From contig CAKOPG010000009.1 of NCBI GenBank assembly GCA_934098745.1, forward strand, positions 1 through 64,000: 64,000 bases of DNA, read 5' to 3'. A program made the position numbers and the translations under genes. Each line of letters starts with the position of its first letter. The stretch's first letter is position 1. This DNA comes from an uncultured Bacilli bacterium. GTDB lineage: Bacteria > Bacillota_I > Bacilli_A > RF39 > UBA660. The notes under the pieces were generated by a model. It saw nothing but the letters and a program-made list of their open reading frames with translations. It ran no database searches and was not told where the DNA came from. Positions 27,598-36,394 of the stretch are shown one piece after another.

Positions 27598-27918
27598 ATG
27601 TTAGAAGCGCTAATAGCAGAACTAGAATGTTGTAAAAGACTATTAGTTCAAGTAACCGGGACTATCGGTGTTTTGAATTCAACATCTGGTCAGTATAGTG
27701 AGATGAGTGGTAAATTAGCCCTTGATTATACCGTAGATGATGAAAGAACACCAGTTAATGAAAAAGTAGACCGAGCAGAAGAAAAAATAAGAAAGATATC
27801 AGCGCACCTAAGTGGTGTAACGATACCTAAAATAAATGCACGTATAGCCGAATTAAGTGCTTTAATAGCCGAATTGATGGCTAAAATGCAAGAAGAAGCT
27901 GCAGGAGGTAGTAGATAA
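27598..27918 (+). CDS. Small helical-hairpin protein, DUF5082-like
   Basis: 106 aa. Two long amphipathic helices (LEALIAELECCKRLLVQVTGTI and NEKVDRAEEKIRKISAHLSG) with a third Ala/Leu helix ending in a Gly-Gly-Ser tail. Size and layout match the small DUF5082/YwqH-type proteins that accompany LXG toxins in T7SS loci; the match is by pattern only. GGAGG lies 6 nt before the ATG, and its stop overlaps the next start. Confidence 0.6.
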   Translation: MLEALIAELECCKRLLVQVTGTIGVLNSTSGQYSEMSGKLALDYTVDDERTPVNEKVDRAEEKIRKISAHLSGVTIPKINARIAELSALIAELMAKMQEEAAGGSR

Positions 27919-28223
27919 TGAAATTTACCTATGCCGATACTAAGAATATCGAAGAAGTTGGTAAAGATATTATTGAATTAGCCAACAAATATAACTTAGA
28001 AATTACTAAATTATTCAAAAGATTAACTGGTCTTCCATTCGAAACATATGAATGGACCGGTAACAAAGCTGAAGATTATTCAGCAATAGTTGGATTAGAT
28101 AAACAACAGTATTTAGATTTTTGTGATTTATTAAAAAGTTTTGGAACAAGCCTTATAGAAAGTGCTAGTAATATTAACATTTGTGTCAAAAAGACTTTAG
28201 CAGAAGAGGATTATAGAATATAA
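27918..28223 (+). CDS. WXG100-like protein (WTG variant)
   Basis: 101 aa. A helix (IEEVGKDIIELANKYNLEITKLFKRL), a turn with YEWTGNKAEDYS that holds W-x-G, and a second helix. This is the WXG100 plan with divergent flanks. It is coupled by 1-base overlaps (TAATG) to both neighbours. Probable T7SS substrate or heterodimer partner. Confidence 0.78.
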   Translation: MKFTYADTKNIEEVGKDIIELANKYNLEITKLFKRLTGLPFETYEWTGNKAEDYSAIVGLDKQQYLDFCDLLKSFGTSLIESASNINICVKKTLAEEDYRI

Positions 28224-28522
28224 TGACAAAGTTAAAGTATCCTGAATTAGGAATAATTAAAACACAAGAAGCTCTTATTACTGGAATCCAAGGAAATATT
28301 AATACTTTAGTAGGAACAACATTTGAAGTACCTGGTAGTATAGATGATGTAGTTCTTAAAACATTTCCCCAAATAGCTGAAGGTTTCAATAACGACTTTA
28401 AAAAGATTAAAGAAAGTTTTGAAAGATCAGATAAAAACTATAAGTTGTTAGATATCCAAATCCAAAATGAATTTAAAAATATTACTGTTGATCCAATGTC
28501 TAAAAGAGATAAAATTGTTTAA
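28223..28522 (+). CDS. Small T7SS-cluster protein, unrecognised
   Basis: 99 aa. Two helical segments (LGIIKTQEALITGIQGNINTL; PQIAEGFNNDFKKIKESFERS) around a non-helical VGTTFEVPGSIDD. No W-x-G, signal or span. It is the last gene of the cluster, coupled to the preceding gene, and followed by a strong terminator. Probably a partner of the WXG-like proteins; the function is not known. Confidence 0.65.
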   Translation: MTKLKYPELGIIKTQEALITGIQGNINTLVGTTFEVPGSIDDVVLKTFPQIAEGFNNDFKKIKESFERSDKNYKLLDIQIQNEFKNITVDPMSKRDKIV

Positions 28523-28547
28523 GGAATACATGTTATTCCTTTTTTTG
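28521..28547 (+). terminator. Terminator of the T7SS cluster
   Basis: AGGAATA-CATGT-TATTCCT, a 7-bp stem followed by T6. It touches the stop codon of the last gene. Confidence 0.88.
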
Positions 28548-28570
28548 TTAATAATATATTTGGTGATTAT

Positions 28571-29245
28571 ATGAACGAAATAACCCATGTTATCTTAAGA
28601 ACATCCTTAGTATTAATAATTGTCTTCATAATGTTTAAATTATTAGGTAAGAAGCAAGTTTCCCAAATGAATATGTTTGATTATATTACTGGTATAACTA
28701 TAGGTTCTATTGTAGCTGATATCTCATTAGATATTGAAAAAAACCTTTTAGCCGGTTTAATTAGTTTATTTATCTATTGCTTTGTATCAATACTCATTTC
28801 TTATATTAGTCTGAAAAGTGTTAAATTACGAGAATTTTTAAATGGTAAAGAAACAATCCTTATTGAAAATGGCCATATAATAAGAGAAAATTTAGCAAAG
28901 AATCGCATAACTATTAATATCCTAGAAACCGAAGCTCGACTTATGAGTTATTTTGATTTATCAGAAATAAATAATGCTTATTTAGAACCAAATGGCAAAA
29001 TAAGTTTTGAACCCTTTGAAAAAGACAAACCAGTTACCTTAAAAGATATAAACCTTAAATCAGAAAATCAAAGTATAATATATAACATCATAATAGATTC
29101 AAATATCATTAAAGAAAATCTAAGTAAAGTAAATATAACCGAAAAATGGCTCTATCATGAACTAAAAGTAAAAGGAATTAAACTATCTAATATCATGTTA
29201 GCTACCATTGATAATAATAAAAAACTAACTATTTATAAAAAGTAA
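28571..29245 (+). CDS. DUF421/YetF family membrane protein
   Basis: 224 aa. Two or three N-terminal membrane spans (SLVLIIVFIMFKLLG; LLAGLISLFIYCFVSILISYI) frame the conserved MNMFDYITGITIGSIVADIS. A cytoplasmic YetF domain follows (GKETILIENGHIIRENLAKNRI; EARLMSYFDLSEI). YetF-type proteins are inner-membrane proteins of uncertain role, some linked to spore germination or stress. GGTGATTAT precedes the ATG. A decayed paralogue lies at 18430-19014. Confidence 0.88.
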   Translation: MNEITHVILRTSLVLIIVFIMFKLLGKKQVSQMNMFDYITGITIGSIVADISLDIEKNLLAGLISLFIYCFVSILISYISLKSVKLREFLNGKETILIENGHIIRENLAKNRITINILETEARLMSYFDLSEINNAYLEPNGKISFEPFEKDKPVTLKDINLKSENQSIIYNIIIDSNIIKENLSKVNITEKWLYHELKVKGIKLSNIMLATIDNNKKLTIYKK

Positions 29246-29275
29246 TAAATACATCTAACAACAATATAATTAAGT

Positions 29276-29941
29276 ATGAATAAATATAAATGTTTAATTA
29301 TAATTTTACTTTTAATAACTATTGCTTCTATCTCTAAAACATATGCTGCTAATAATAACTATACCCTCCTAGGTAAAGTAATTTATCTTGATGCCGGACA
29401 TGGCGGCATTGATAGTGGAACTACCTATAAAAAAATATATGAAAAAGATATTAATCTAATTTTATGTAAAAAATTAGAACAAGCTCTAATAGAACGTGGA
29501 GCAACTGTTTATTTAACAAGAAGAACAGATAAAGATCTAGCTTTATCAAATAAAAATCGAAAAAGAAGTGATTTAATCAATAGAGCATACTTAATTAATA
29601 AAACAAAACCAGATCTCTACCTTTCTCTCCATCTAAACTATATTAGTAATTCTAAATGGAAAGGCTTACAAATATTTTATAATAATAATAAAAACAAAGA
29701 AAATGAAATAATAGCAAATAAACTAACTAAATATATTAAAGAAAAAACCTATAACGTTAGAGATCCTAAAAAAAACAATACTTACTACATGTATAAAAAT
29801 ATAACTTCACCGGGTGTTTTAATAGAAGTAGGCTTTTTATCTAACCCTGATGATAGATATCGTCTAACTCATGAAAAATATCAAAATATAATAATAGAAA
29901 ATATTACCTACGGTATAGAAAAATTATTTAAAGAAAAATAA
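29276..29941 (+). CDS. cwlD: N-acetylmuramoyl-L-alanine amidase, CwlD-like
   Basis: 221 aa. A signal peptide (CLIIILLLITIASISKTYA) is followed by an Amidase_3 domain. Zinc and catalytic residues are visible: DAGHGG, a Glu in YEKDINL, SLHLN, and LIEVGFLSN. It cleaves the MurNAc-L-Ala bond. The compact single-domain form with LIEVGFLSNPDD resembles CwlD, which makes spore-cortex muramic lactam; a vegetative role is also possible. No good ribosome site is seen before the ATG, so the start or its translation is uncertain. Confidence 0.8.
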   Translation: MNKYKCLIIILLLITIASISKTYAANNNYTLLGKVIYLDAGHGGIDSGTTYKKIYEKDINLILCKKLEQALIERGATVYLTRRTDKDLALSNKNRKRSDLINRAYLINKTKPDLYLSLHLNYISNSKWKGLQIFYNNNKNKENEIIANKLTKYIKEKTYNVRDPKKNNTYYMYKNITSPGVLIEVGFLSNPDDRYRLTHEKYQNIIIENITYGIEKLFKEK

Positions 29942-29957
29942 TACATCTCTTAAAGTT

Positions 29958-29992
29958 AAAAAGGTCCTTAAGTATAATACTTAGGGACTTTT
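29958..29992 (+). terminator. Terminator of the amidase gene
   Basis: AAAGGTCCTTAAGTAT pairs with ATACTTAGGGACTTT, a stem of about 15 bp with small mismatches, flanked by A and T runs so usable in both directions. Confidence 0.8.
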
Positions 29993-30129
29993 AAATTGTA
30001 GGCTAAAGCCTTACAAAATATGAGTTTAACCTTTATTTTACTGGATAGAGAAATTTAAAAAATTTAAATTTTGTATTTACAGGAAACAATGGTTATGCCA
30101 TAATCCTGACTTTGACAGTTTTGAAAGAG

Positions 30130-30176
30130 TAAAAACTCCCTATGCCTTATTTTATAAAGGTTTAGAGAGTTTTTAA
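30130..30176 (-). terminator. Terminator-like hairpin beside the transposase remnant
   Basis: AAAAACTC pairs with GAGTTTTT around a long loop. It lies just past the 3' end of the transposase remnant. The surrounding stretch 29993-30205 has no other recognisable feature. Confidence 0.5.
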
Positions 30177-30205
30177 TATGTTCAAAAAATGCGTAATGTG
30201 GAATG

Positions 30206-30699
30206 TTATTTTATTTGTTCAAAAATTTTTTTAAAATTTTTATATGTGTTTATTTCATAATCTGTCCTGAAACTAAAAATTTCGTGTAATTCATCGATTA
30301 AATTTGTTCTAATATAAGTTGGAATATAGCCATCTCCTTTAGATTCGAATACATACATATTTTTTAGTGTTTCTATTATTTGAGATGAAGTGTATTTGTT
30401 TTCTAATTTCTTTTCTAATAATCTAAAAATAAATAAAGATATAAAACAAGTCATAAAGTGTGCTTTAATTCGATCTTCTCTTGATAAATTAACTGGCCTA
30501 GCTAGGAAATCAGATTTCATGATTCTAAAAGATTCTTCTATTTCCCATCTACCTTTAACTATTTTAAATATTTCTGAAATATCGCCAATTAAATTAGTTG
30601 TTAATGCATAATATCCATCATACTTTTCTTCTTCTTCGATTAATTCTTGATTAATTGTGTAAGATTTGTTTTCAGCAACTTCACCATTATCTGTTGAAC
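30206..30699 (-). mobile_element. IS1634/IS4-type transposase remnant (C-terminal part)
   Basis: The minus-strand frame from about 30699 to 30206 reads through YDGYYALTTNLIGD, WEIEESFRIMKSDF and SREDRIKAHFMTCF, the typical C-terminal block of IS1634-family transposases, including the catalytic-region YxxxK-like ESFRIMK and final R-rich helix. The N-terminal two thirds are absent: the frame ends abruptly where a duplicated pilus-gene fragment begins. No terminal inverted repeat could be paired. It is a dead element. Confidence 0.85.
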
Positions 30700-30702
30700 T
30701 AG

Positions 30703-31017
30703 GGGATGTGGTCCAACTAATATGTGTGAGTATTATATAGATTCATCAGGTAATAAAAAGAAAAATCCTATATATCAAACTGAATGTGCTAACACTAGAA
30801 AAGAAGTGAGTTGCCCATGAAATGGTCATTTTCTTTCATTATAACTATTGTAATAAGCCTACTTGCAATAATTATTATTTCTTTTAATAAAATAACCGTA
30901 TCCAATGAACAAGATAATTACAATAATAATGAAAATATATCAACTGAATCAGTAGATATTACTTATTTTAGATTAACTGGTGAAATAAAAACAAATCAAG
31001 AAAAAATTTATTCATAA
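30703..31017 (+). pseudogene. Partial duplicate of pilus genes (end of surface gene plus start of pseudopilin)
   Basis: 30704-30819 repeats the last about 115 bases of the glycine-rich surface gene (33421-33536). An ORF at 30817-31017 repeats the first about 60 codons of the pseudopilin at 33533 (MKWSF...ITVSNEQD...YFRLTGEIK). It then ends early at GEIKTNQEKIYS. Identity is high in the first part, then drops. It has the same ATGA junction. The truncated product lacks most of the external domain and is probably non-functional. Confidence 0.85.
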
Positions 31018-31145
31018 ATCTATATAAATATAAATATTTTAATAAGAAAATTATAATATAAAGTAGTTTAATACACATATATGTTTATTCAGTATCATTC
31101 TCATTAACAAACAATTTTTAATATTGCCTTCAATATAGAAAAAAT

Positions 31146-31173
31146 AAAAAAAAGATTAAAAAGTCTTTTTTTT
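31146..31173 (+). terminator. AT-rich bidirectional terminator-like hairpin
   Basis: AAAAAAGATT faces AGTCTTTTTTTT around AAAA. It isolates the pilus operon promoter from upstream reads. The rest of 31018-31227 is AT-rich and shows no gene. Confidence 0.45.
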
Positions 31174-31186
31174 CTGATTAACCTAT

Positions 31187-31194
31187 GATATACT
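31187..31194 (+). promoter_or_regulatory. Extended -10 promoter of the Tad-type pilus operon
   Basis: TATGATATACT, the extended -10 form used elsewhere in the window. No clear -35 is seen in the preceding T-run. It lies 34 bases before the first start codon. Confidence 0.5.
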
Positions 31195-31227
31195 TTAATA
31201 GTAGGAAAATAGGCCAAAGGAGGTAGT

Positions 31228-31932
31228 ATGAAAAGAAAAAAATGTTTATTATTAATTACACTTTTATCTCTTTTATCAACAAACAAAGTATATGCAGCAT
31301 GTACTGAAGCCGAGTTAAATCATTTTAAAGAAATTGAAAATCAATATAGTGTTACATATGAATATGATAAGAATACCGATGAATATAGTATCATTTATTA
31401 TATGCCAGAGCCAAACAAATACGCCTATTACATATTTCTACCACAAGATACAGTTTGTACATCTCCTGCTCTTAGTACTTTGAAATGTACTGGTAAAAAT
31501 TTATCAGGAAAGTATGAAATGATCATCCAAGGAACAACCTCTAGTTGTACTGATGATTTAAAAAAAGAAAGTTTAGAAATTCCAAAATATAATAAGTACT
31601 ATGGCCGAGAAGAATGTCAAGGAATAGAAGAATTCTCTCTATGTCAAGAAACATATAATAAAGACGTTACGGAAGAAGACTTTAAATCAAGAACTGATCT
31701 ATATAAGGAAAGTAAAGCAAATAATCCAAGTAGTAGTACAAATAATAATAACAACAATAATGATAATGATAAAAATAACAATATTAAAGAAAATACTTTT
31801 TTTGAAAAAATAGTATATTATGTTCAAAATAATTTAACAAAAGTAATAATAATTACCGTATTTATAATATTACTCGTTATAACCGGAGTAATAACTATAA
31901 AATCTATCAAAAAAAGTAGGCGATTAGAATGA
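31228..31932 (+). CDS. Secreted, C-terminally membrane-anchored protein of the pilus locus
   Basis: 234 aa. Signal peptide (CLLLITLLSLLSTNKVYA), a roughly 140-aa external domain with six or more Cys (ACTEAE, DTVCTSP, LKCTGK, SSCTDD, EECQG, SLCQE), an Asn/Ser-rich linker, and a C-terminal span (VIIITVFIILLVITGVITI) with a basic tail. Family not recognised. The layout suits a surface protein or pilus accessory factor. AAAGGAGG precedes the ATG. It overlaps the next start by 4 bases (ATGA), so it belongs to the pilus operon. Confidence 0.75.
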   Translation: MKRKKCLLLITLLSLLSTNKVYAACTEAELNHFKEIENQYSVTYEYDKNTDEYSIIYYMPEPNKYAYYIFLPQDTVCTSPALSTLKCTGKNLSGKYEMIIQGTTSSCTDDLKKESLEIPKYNKYYGREECQGIEEFSLCQETYNKDVTEEDFKSRTDLYKESKANNPSSSTNNNNNNNDNDKNNNIKENTFFEKIVYYVQNNLTKVIIITVFIILLVITGVITIKSIKKSRRLE

Positions 31933-33536
31933 AAAATGCCAAAAAAATATTTCTCCTACTAATAATTGCTATTATAGTCTTTTCTTCGTGTGGAAACATA
32001 GTTAAGGCAGACGGACCATCCGTAAGTGCTGGCGACGGTGGCGGTACCGGCGGTGGCGACGGTGGCGGCGGTGGCGGCGGTGGCGACGGTGGCGGCGGTG
32101 GCGGCGGCGGCGGCGGTGGTCGGTCTGCAAATTGTTCCTGCTCGGTGTCAGGATGCATAGCTAGTTATGGATTAAGAAGACGAGATTATAAAGCACAATG
32201 GAAAATATATGATGCCTATAATAATGATGTAGAAATAACTGGTCAAAGTATAATTGCTGGAACTCAATTAGGCTTTAATTTATATGAGGAAAGAAAAACC
32301 TATTGGTATGCCACCGGAGCCACACAATATTCATGTACTTGTTGGTATTTTGAGATGGTAGCATATGATTGTACTGGAGATCATGGAGAAGCATGGATAT
32401 GTTATACGCCAATAAAACACACTTACCCATCCGGTTATGTTGGAAACACCCCCGGATGTTACAATCAGAATGCAGATGCAGCATATTATTTAGCAAAAAA
32501 CGATGTAGAATCGGGTGCTTCATACTCATTAACAATTCCCGATCCAAATGATGCCAGATGCGCTGATCCAGTAAAATATAAAGAAGAATTAGAAAGAGAT
32601 AATGTTATTTGCAATAATTATACCAGTGTTGAAGCTATTCCTGGTGAAACCTCAGAATATAGAACCAACCCTGTAACGAAAAAATACTATTATGAAATGT
32701 ATGGTTCATGTATAAATGTGAAGACAGGAAAAGTTAGATATTTAAGTAAAGATGATAAATGTAATGATGAAGAGTATTATATTGCCAAAGATGAGGAAAA
32801 TGAAGCAACAAGACATTGGCATGTATTTACCCCATTAAATACAAAAACACCAAGCGGTTACGCTTTAACTCTAGATGGAAAAAGTAAAGGAACAAAACAA
32901 AAAGGTAATCTTTGCGAGGCCATTGTTGAGAAGTACAAAGAAAATTACAAATATATGCGATATATTATTCCATTAACGGGTAGCTTTACAAGAAATGTAA
33001 CTGCCGATAAGAAGAAAGTGTCAAATGGTTGTTATATGCAAACGTTAGTTAGTATTCCAACCATCCAAAAATTCTATGGTGAAGAAATAAATGATGCCGG
33101 TGATGATTCAACTTTAATTGGTTTCCAATTCTATTATCGTCAAATAGATATAACTAATCCATTTCCTAATGGTATAGCTAATGATAGTTATTGGAAAGAT
33201 TGGGAAGATAATAAAAAGGATCCTGATATAGAAAAATCATATAATAATGTCACATATCAGACAGATGGCATAGACTTAAGTTATATAAGAGATTATAATG
33301 ATAAAAATAATTATACTAGTTGGAAAACTATGAATATTAATGGAACAAGTCCTTTTATAACAAGTGGCAAAATAGTAAGTAGAAGTAGTACTATTAATCA
33401 ACAATCACTATATAATCTAGGATGTGGTCCAACTAATATGTGTGAGTATTATATAGATTCATCAGGTAATAAAAAGAAAAATCCTATGTATCAACCTGAA
33501 TGTGCTAACACTAGAAAGGAAGTGAGTTGTCCATGA
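31929..33536 (+). CDS. Large secreted Cys-rich protein with polyglycine stretch, putative pilus adhesin
   Basis: 535 aa. Signal peptide (FLLLIIAIIVFSSCGNIVKA), then about 30 residues of Gly with regularly spaced Asp (residues 36-64). A long Cys- and Tyr-rich domain with no recognised fold follows (about 20 Cys). No C-terminal anchor is seen, so it may be incorporated in or attached to the pilus. The Gly tract, 32034-32120, is strikingly GC-rich (GGYGGC repeats) in an AT-rich genome. The 3' end is duplicated at 30704. Coupled to both neighbours by ATGA overlaps. The adhesin role is inferred. Confidence 0.72.
   Translation: MKNAKKIFLLLIIAIIVFSSCGNIVKADGPSVSAGDGGGTGGGDGGGGGGGGDGGGGGGGGGGGRSANCSCSVSGCIASYGLRRRDYKAQWKIYDAYNNDVEITGQSIIAGTQLGFNLYEERKTYWYATGATQYSCTCWYFEMVAYDCTGDHGEAWICYTPIKHTYPSGYVGNTPGCYNQNADAAYYLAKNDVESGASYSLTIPDPNDARCADPVKYKEELERDNVICNNYTSVEAIPGETSEYRTNPVTKKYYYEMYGSCINVKTGKVRYLSKDDKCNDEEYYIAKDEENEATRHWHVFTPLNTKTPSGYALTLDGKSKGTKQKGNLCEAIVEKYKENYKYMRYIIPLTGSFTRNVTADKKKVSNGCYMQTLVSIPTIQKFYGEEINDAGDDSTLIGFQFYYRQIDITNPFPNGIANDSYWKDWEDNKKDPDIEKSYNNVTYQTDGIDLSYIRDYNDKNNYTSWKTMNINGTSPFITSGKIVSRSSTINQQSLYNLGCGPTNMCEYYIDSSGNKKKNPMYQPECANTRKEVSCP
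32030..32122 (+). repeat. GC-rich GGN-GGY microsatellite inside coding sequence
   Basis: Tandem GGCGGT/GGCGAC units coding for Gly and Asp. Composition is close to 80 percent GC against about 30 percent around it. Slippage here would alter the length of the Gly tract in steps of one codon or shift frame. Confidence 0.9.
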
Positions 33537-33967
33537 AATGGTCATTTGCTTCCATCGGAATGATTGTAATGGGTTTATTTGGAATCGTTATTATCATGCT
33601 CTTTAATGAAATAACCGTATCCAATGAACAAGATTATTACACGCTAAAAGATGCTACGGAAGCAGCATTAATCGAATCAGTCGATGTTGCTTACTTTAGG
33701 TTAACTGGTGAAATAAAAATAAGTCAAGAGAAATTTGTTGAAAATTTTACTCGTAGATTTACAGAAACTTCAACATTTGGACAAGGAAATTACAATATTG
33801 AGTTTTATCAAATAAGTGAAATTCCTGCTAAAGTAAGTTTAAGAATAATTGATTCAACTAAGAAATACAATATATACAATTCATTTAATGGTGGTAAAGT
33901 AGAAGTAGATCCTACTGAAACTAATATCGTTAATGAACTATCTGCAATATTAGATGGTTATAAATAA
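33533..33967 (+). CDS. TadE-like pseudopilin
   Basis: 144 aa. A short N-terminus, one membrane helix (FASIGMIVMGLFGIVIIMLFN), and an external alpha/beta domain (AALIESVDVAYFRLTGEIKISQEKF). This is the TadE/pseudopilin plan of Tad-type systems; the family (perhaps DUF5411) is assigned by pattern only. GGAAGTGAG precedes the ATG at 33533, which overlaps the preceding TGA. An incomplete copy is at 30817-31017. Confidence 0.75.
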   Translation: MKWSFASIGMIVMGLFGIVIIMLFNEITVSNEQDYYTLKDATEAALIESVDVAYFRLTGEIKISQEKFVENFTRRFTETSTFGQGNYNIEFYQISEIPAKVSLRIIDSTKKYNIYNSFNGGKVEVDPTETNIVNELSAILDGYK

Positions 33968-33990
33968 AGAAAGAAAGGAAGAAAAAAATT

Positions 33991-34869
33991 ATGAATATGA
34001 ACAATTTAAAAAAATTCTTGAAAAACAAAAACACCGTTACAATTTTAGGAGTTTTAGCTTGTTTAGTAATTCTATATGCTGGTTATACCATGAGAATAAA
34101 TAAAAAGACTGCTCTTGTTGACGTATATTATGCTAACCAAACTATTCAACCTAAAACCTTAATTACTGAGGATATGATATCAAAAACAAGTGTTCCTGAA
34201 TCATTTATTTTAGGTACATACTATAAAAACTATAAAGATATCGTTGGAAAGTACAGTAATTATAACACCATGATTGCTAGTGGAAGTTTATTCTACTCAG
34301 ACTTGCTAATCGAAGAGGAAAATTTACCTGACGCTATTCTTTACAATGTAAATGAAGGAGAAAGAGTCGTAAGTTTCCCTGTTGACACTGTTACAACTTA
34401 TGGAAATACAATGATGCCTGGAGATAAAATAGATATTTATGTAAAATTAATTCAAGATGGCAAAGTTATTTATGGGGATTTTATGAACAAAATTGAAATC
34501 CTTGGTGTAAAAGATGCTAGTGGCAAGAATGTATTTGAACGTACAGATGAAAGTAGAACTCCTGCTTACATGTACTTCTCATTACCTGAAGTAAAATATT
34601 TATTATTTTCTTCATTAAACTATGTATCAGACTACTTTGGAGAGTATGAAATTGAAGTAGTCCTTGTACCAAATACCGTTGAATATAAAGATGATGATGT
34701 TACGGCTACTGAAGTAACAAGTAATTATCTATATGATTTCGTTGTTGACAAAATTGAAAAAATTGATGATCAACAAGATTTATATAATCAATTAATCAAT
34801 GAAATGGAACAAGAAGCATTGAGAAGACAACAACAAAATATTGATGATAATACTACTAACAATGATTAA
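33991..34869 (+). CDS. cpaB: CpaB/RcpC-like pilus assembly protein
   Basis: 292 aa. N-terminal span (TVTILGVLACLVILYAGYTM), a SAF-like domain (YANQTIQPKTLITEDMISKTSVPE), an RcpC-type region (GERVVSFPVDTVTTYGNTMMPGDKIDIYV), and a charged Gln/Asn-rich tail. CpaB/RcpC helps Tad pilus assembly at the cell envelope. AAAGAAAGGAAG precedes the ATG. It precedes the ATPase gene, the usual tad order. Confidence 0.88.
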   Translation: MNMNNLKKFLKNKNTVTILGVLACLVILYAGYTMRINKKTALVDVYYANQTIQPKTLITEDMISKTSVPESFILGTYYKNYKDIVGKYSNYNTMIASGSLFYSDLLIEEENLPDAILYNVNEGERVVSFPVDTVTTYGNTMMPGDKIDIYVKLIQDGKVIYGDFMNKIEILGVKDASGKNVFERTDESRTPAYMYFSLPEVKYLLFSSLNYVSDYFGEYEIEVVLVPNTVEYKDDDVTATEVTSNYLYDFVVDKIEKIDDQQDLYNQLINEMEQEALRRQQQNIDDNTTNND

Positions 34870-34895
34870 TAAAAAAGATATAAGGGAGTGATACT

Positions 34896-36377
34896 ATGGA
34901 TACACAATTTCAACAAGTAGATTTTGGACCATTAAAGCAGTTCTTAGATAATGATGATGTAACAGATATATCTTATAGTAATGGTGGACAAGTTTGGATT
35001 AAAACCTTATCTAAAGGTGTCTACCGTGTAGAAAATACTGGTATAGATAATACCCTAATAGAAAAAATAGCCTTTCAATGTGCTAACACTATGGGTAAGT
35101 CGTTTAACATGGCTAATCCATTTCTCGATGCTGAAAGCGCTGAACTAAGACTTAACTTTGTTCATGATTCAATTGCCAGAAATGGTGTAGCTCTCTTAGT
35201 ACGTAAAACTCCTGCCAAAATAAGATTAAAAAAAGATCAAATTATTGCTGATGATTATATAAGACTTGATATTCACGACTTCTTATTAAAATGTGTTGAA
35301 GGACACTGTAACATTCTAGTTAGTGGAGAAACTGGTTCCGGAAAAACCGAATTTATTAAATATTTAGCAGCTCATACCAAAGAAAATGAAAAGATTATTA
35401 CTATTGAAGATACCTTAGAACTTCACTTAGATAAAATCTTTCCCACTAGAGATATTGTTGCTATGAAAACTAATAATATTGCTAGTTATTCCGATGTATT
35501 AGTTACCTGTATGAGACAGAACCCTCGATGGATTCTTCTATCCGAAGTCAGAAGTGCTGAAGCCGTAATGGCAGTCAGAAACTCTATTTCATCAGGACAC
35601 AACATCTTATCAACAATACATGCTGATAAAGCTGCTTCTATCCCTAACAGATTGTATAGCTTACTAGAAAGTAACATTGACCTAGAACAATTTTTAAGAA
35701 GTATTCACCGTTATGTACAATTAGGCGTCCATGTAAAAGGATATTATAGTAAAGAAAGACAAAGATTTCATCGTGAAATAGCCGAAGTAACCGAATTCTA
35801 TGTAACCGAAGATAATGAACCTAAAACAAATACTATCTATAAAAAAACTCCTGATGGTCGTGTAACATTACATAATCCAACAAAATATTTACTAGGATAT
35901 TTAGAAAGCCAAGGTCTAATTATGCAACCTGACATCTTAGTTAAAGAAGAATTTAAAGAACCAGATAAAAAAGATGATTATACTGTTGATACATCATCTA
36001 ATGAATCAGTAGAAAAGGCTCCTGTTAAACAAGATTCTCAAGTTAGCGTACCTAAACCCGTTGTAACAAGTCAAATAAATAATAGTCAGCCAATACCGGC
36101 TAATATTAACAATCAAGTTCCTGTAAATAATAATCCAGTAATAAATAATAACCAAAATATACAAAATAATCCAATACCTAGCCAAAATATTGCTAGTCCA
36201 GTAAATCAATTTAATAATACACCTCATGTAAATCAGATGAATCAAGTACAATATAGTCAACCAGTTTCTATGCCTCAACCAAATAATATACCCTCAAACA
36301 ATATGCAAACTGGTCAAGTAAATACTCAGATGACTTATCAACAAGGAATTAATCCAAATCAATATAATAATCAATAA
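34896..36377 (+). CDS. tadA: TadA/CpaF secretion ATPase with long Asn/Gln/Pro tail
   Basis: 493 aa. The VirB11/TadA fold: Walker A GETGSGKT at 144-151, Asp box IITIEDTLELHL, Walker B region RWILLSEVRSAEAVMAV, and His box GHNILSTIHADKA. It powers pilus extension in the cytoplasm. Residues from about 365 form an unusual low-complexity tail rich in Asn, Gln, Pro and Val, absent from typical TadA. AGGGAGTG precedes the ATG. Confidence 0.92.
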   Translation: MDTQFQQVDFGPLKQFLDNDDVTDISYSNGGQVWIKTLSKGVYRVENTGIDNTLIEKIAFQCANTMGKSFNMANPFLDAESAELRLNFVHDSIARNGVALLVRKTPAKIRLKKDQIIADDYIRLDIHDFLLKCVEGHCNILVSGETGSGKTEFIKYLAAHTKENEKIITIEDTLELHLDKIFPTRDIVAMKTNNIASYSDVLVTCMRQNPRWILLSEVRSAEAVMAVRNSISSGHNILSTIHADKAASIPNRLYSLLESNIDLEQFLRSIHRYVQLGVHVKGYYSKERQRFHREIAEVTEFYVTEDNEPKTNTIYKKTPDGRVTLHNPTKYLLGYLESQGLIMQPDILVKEEFKEPDKKDDYTVDTSSNESVEKAPVKQDSQVSVPKPVVTSQINNSQPIPANINNQVPVNNNPVINNNQNIQNNPIPSQNIASPVNQFNNTPHVNQMNQVQYSQPVSMPQPNNIPSNNMQTGQVNTQMTYQQGINPNQYNNQ

Positions 36378-36394
36378 AGAAAGTAGGTGATTAT

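Noticed and set aside
31907..32158. Minus-strand frame coding a polyproline protein
   Set aside because: It is the antisense of the glycine tract (GGN read as CCN) and has no ribosome site.
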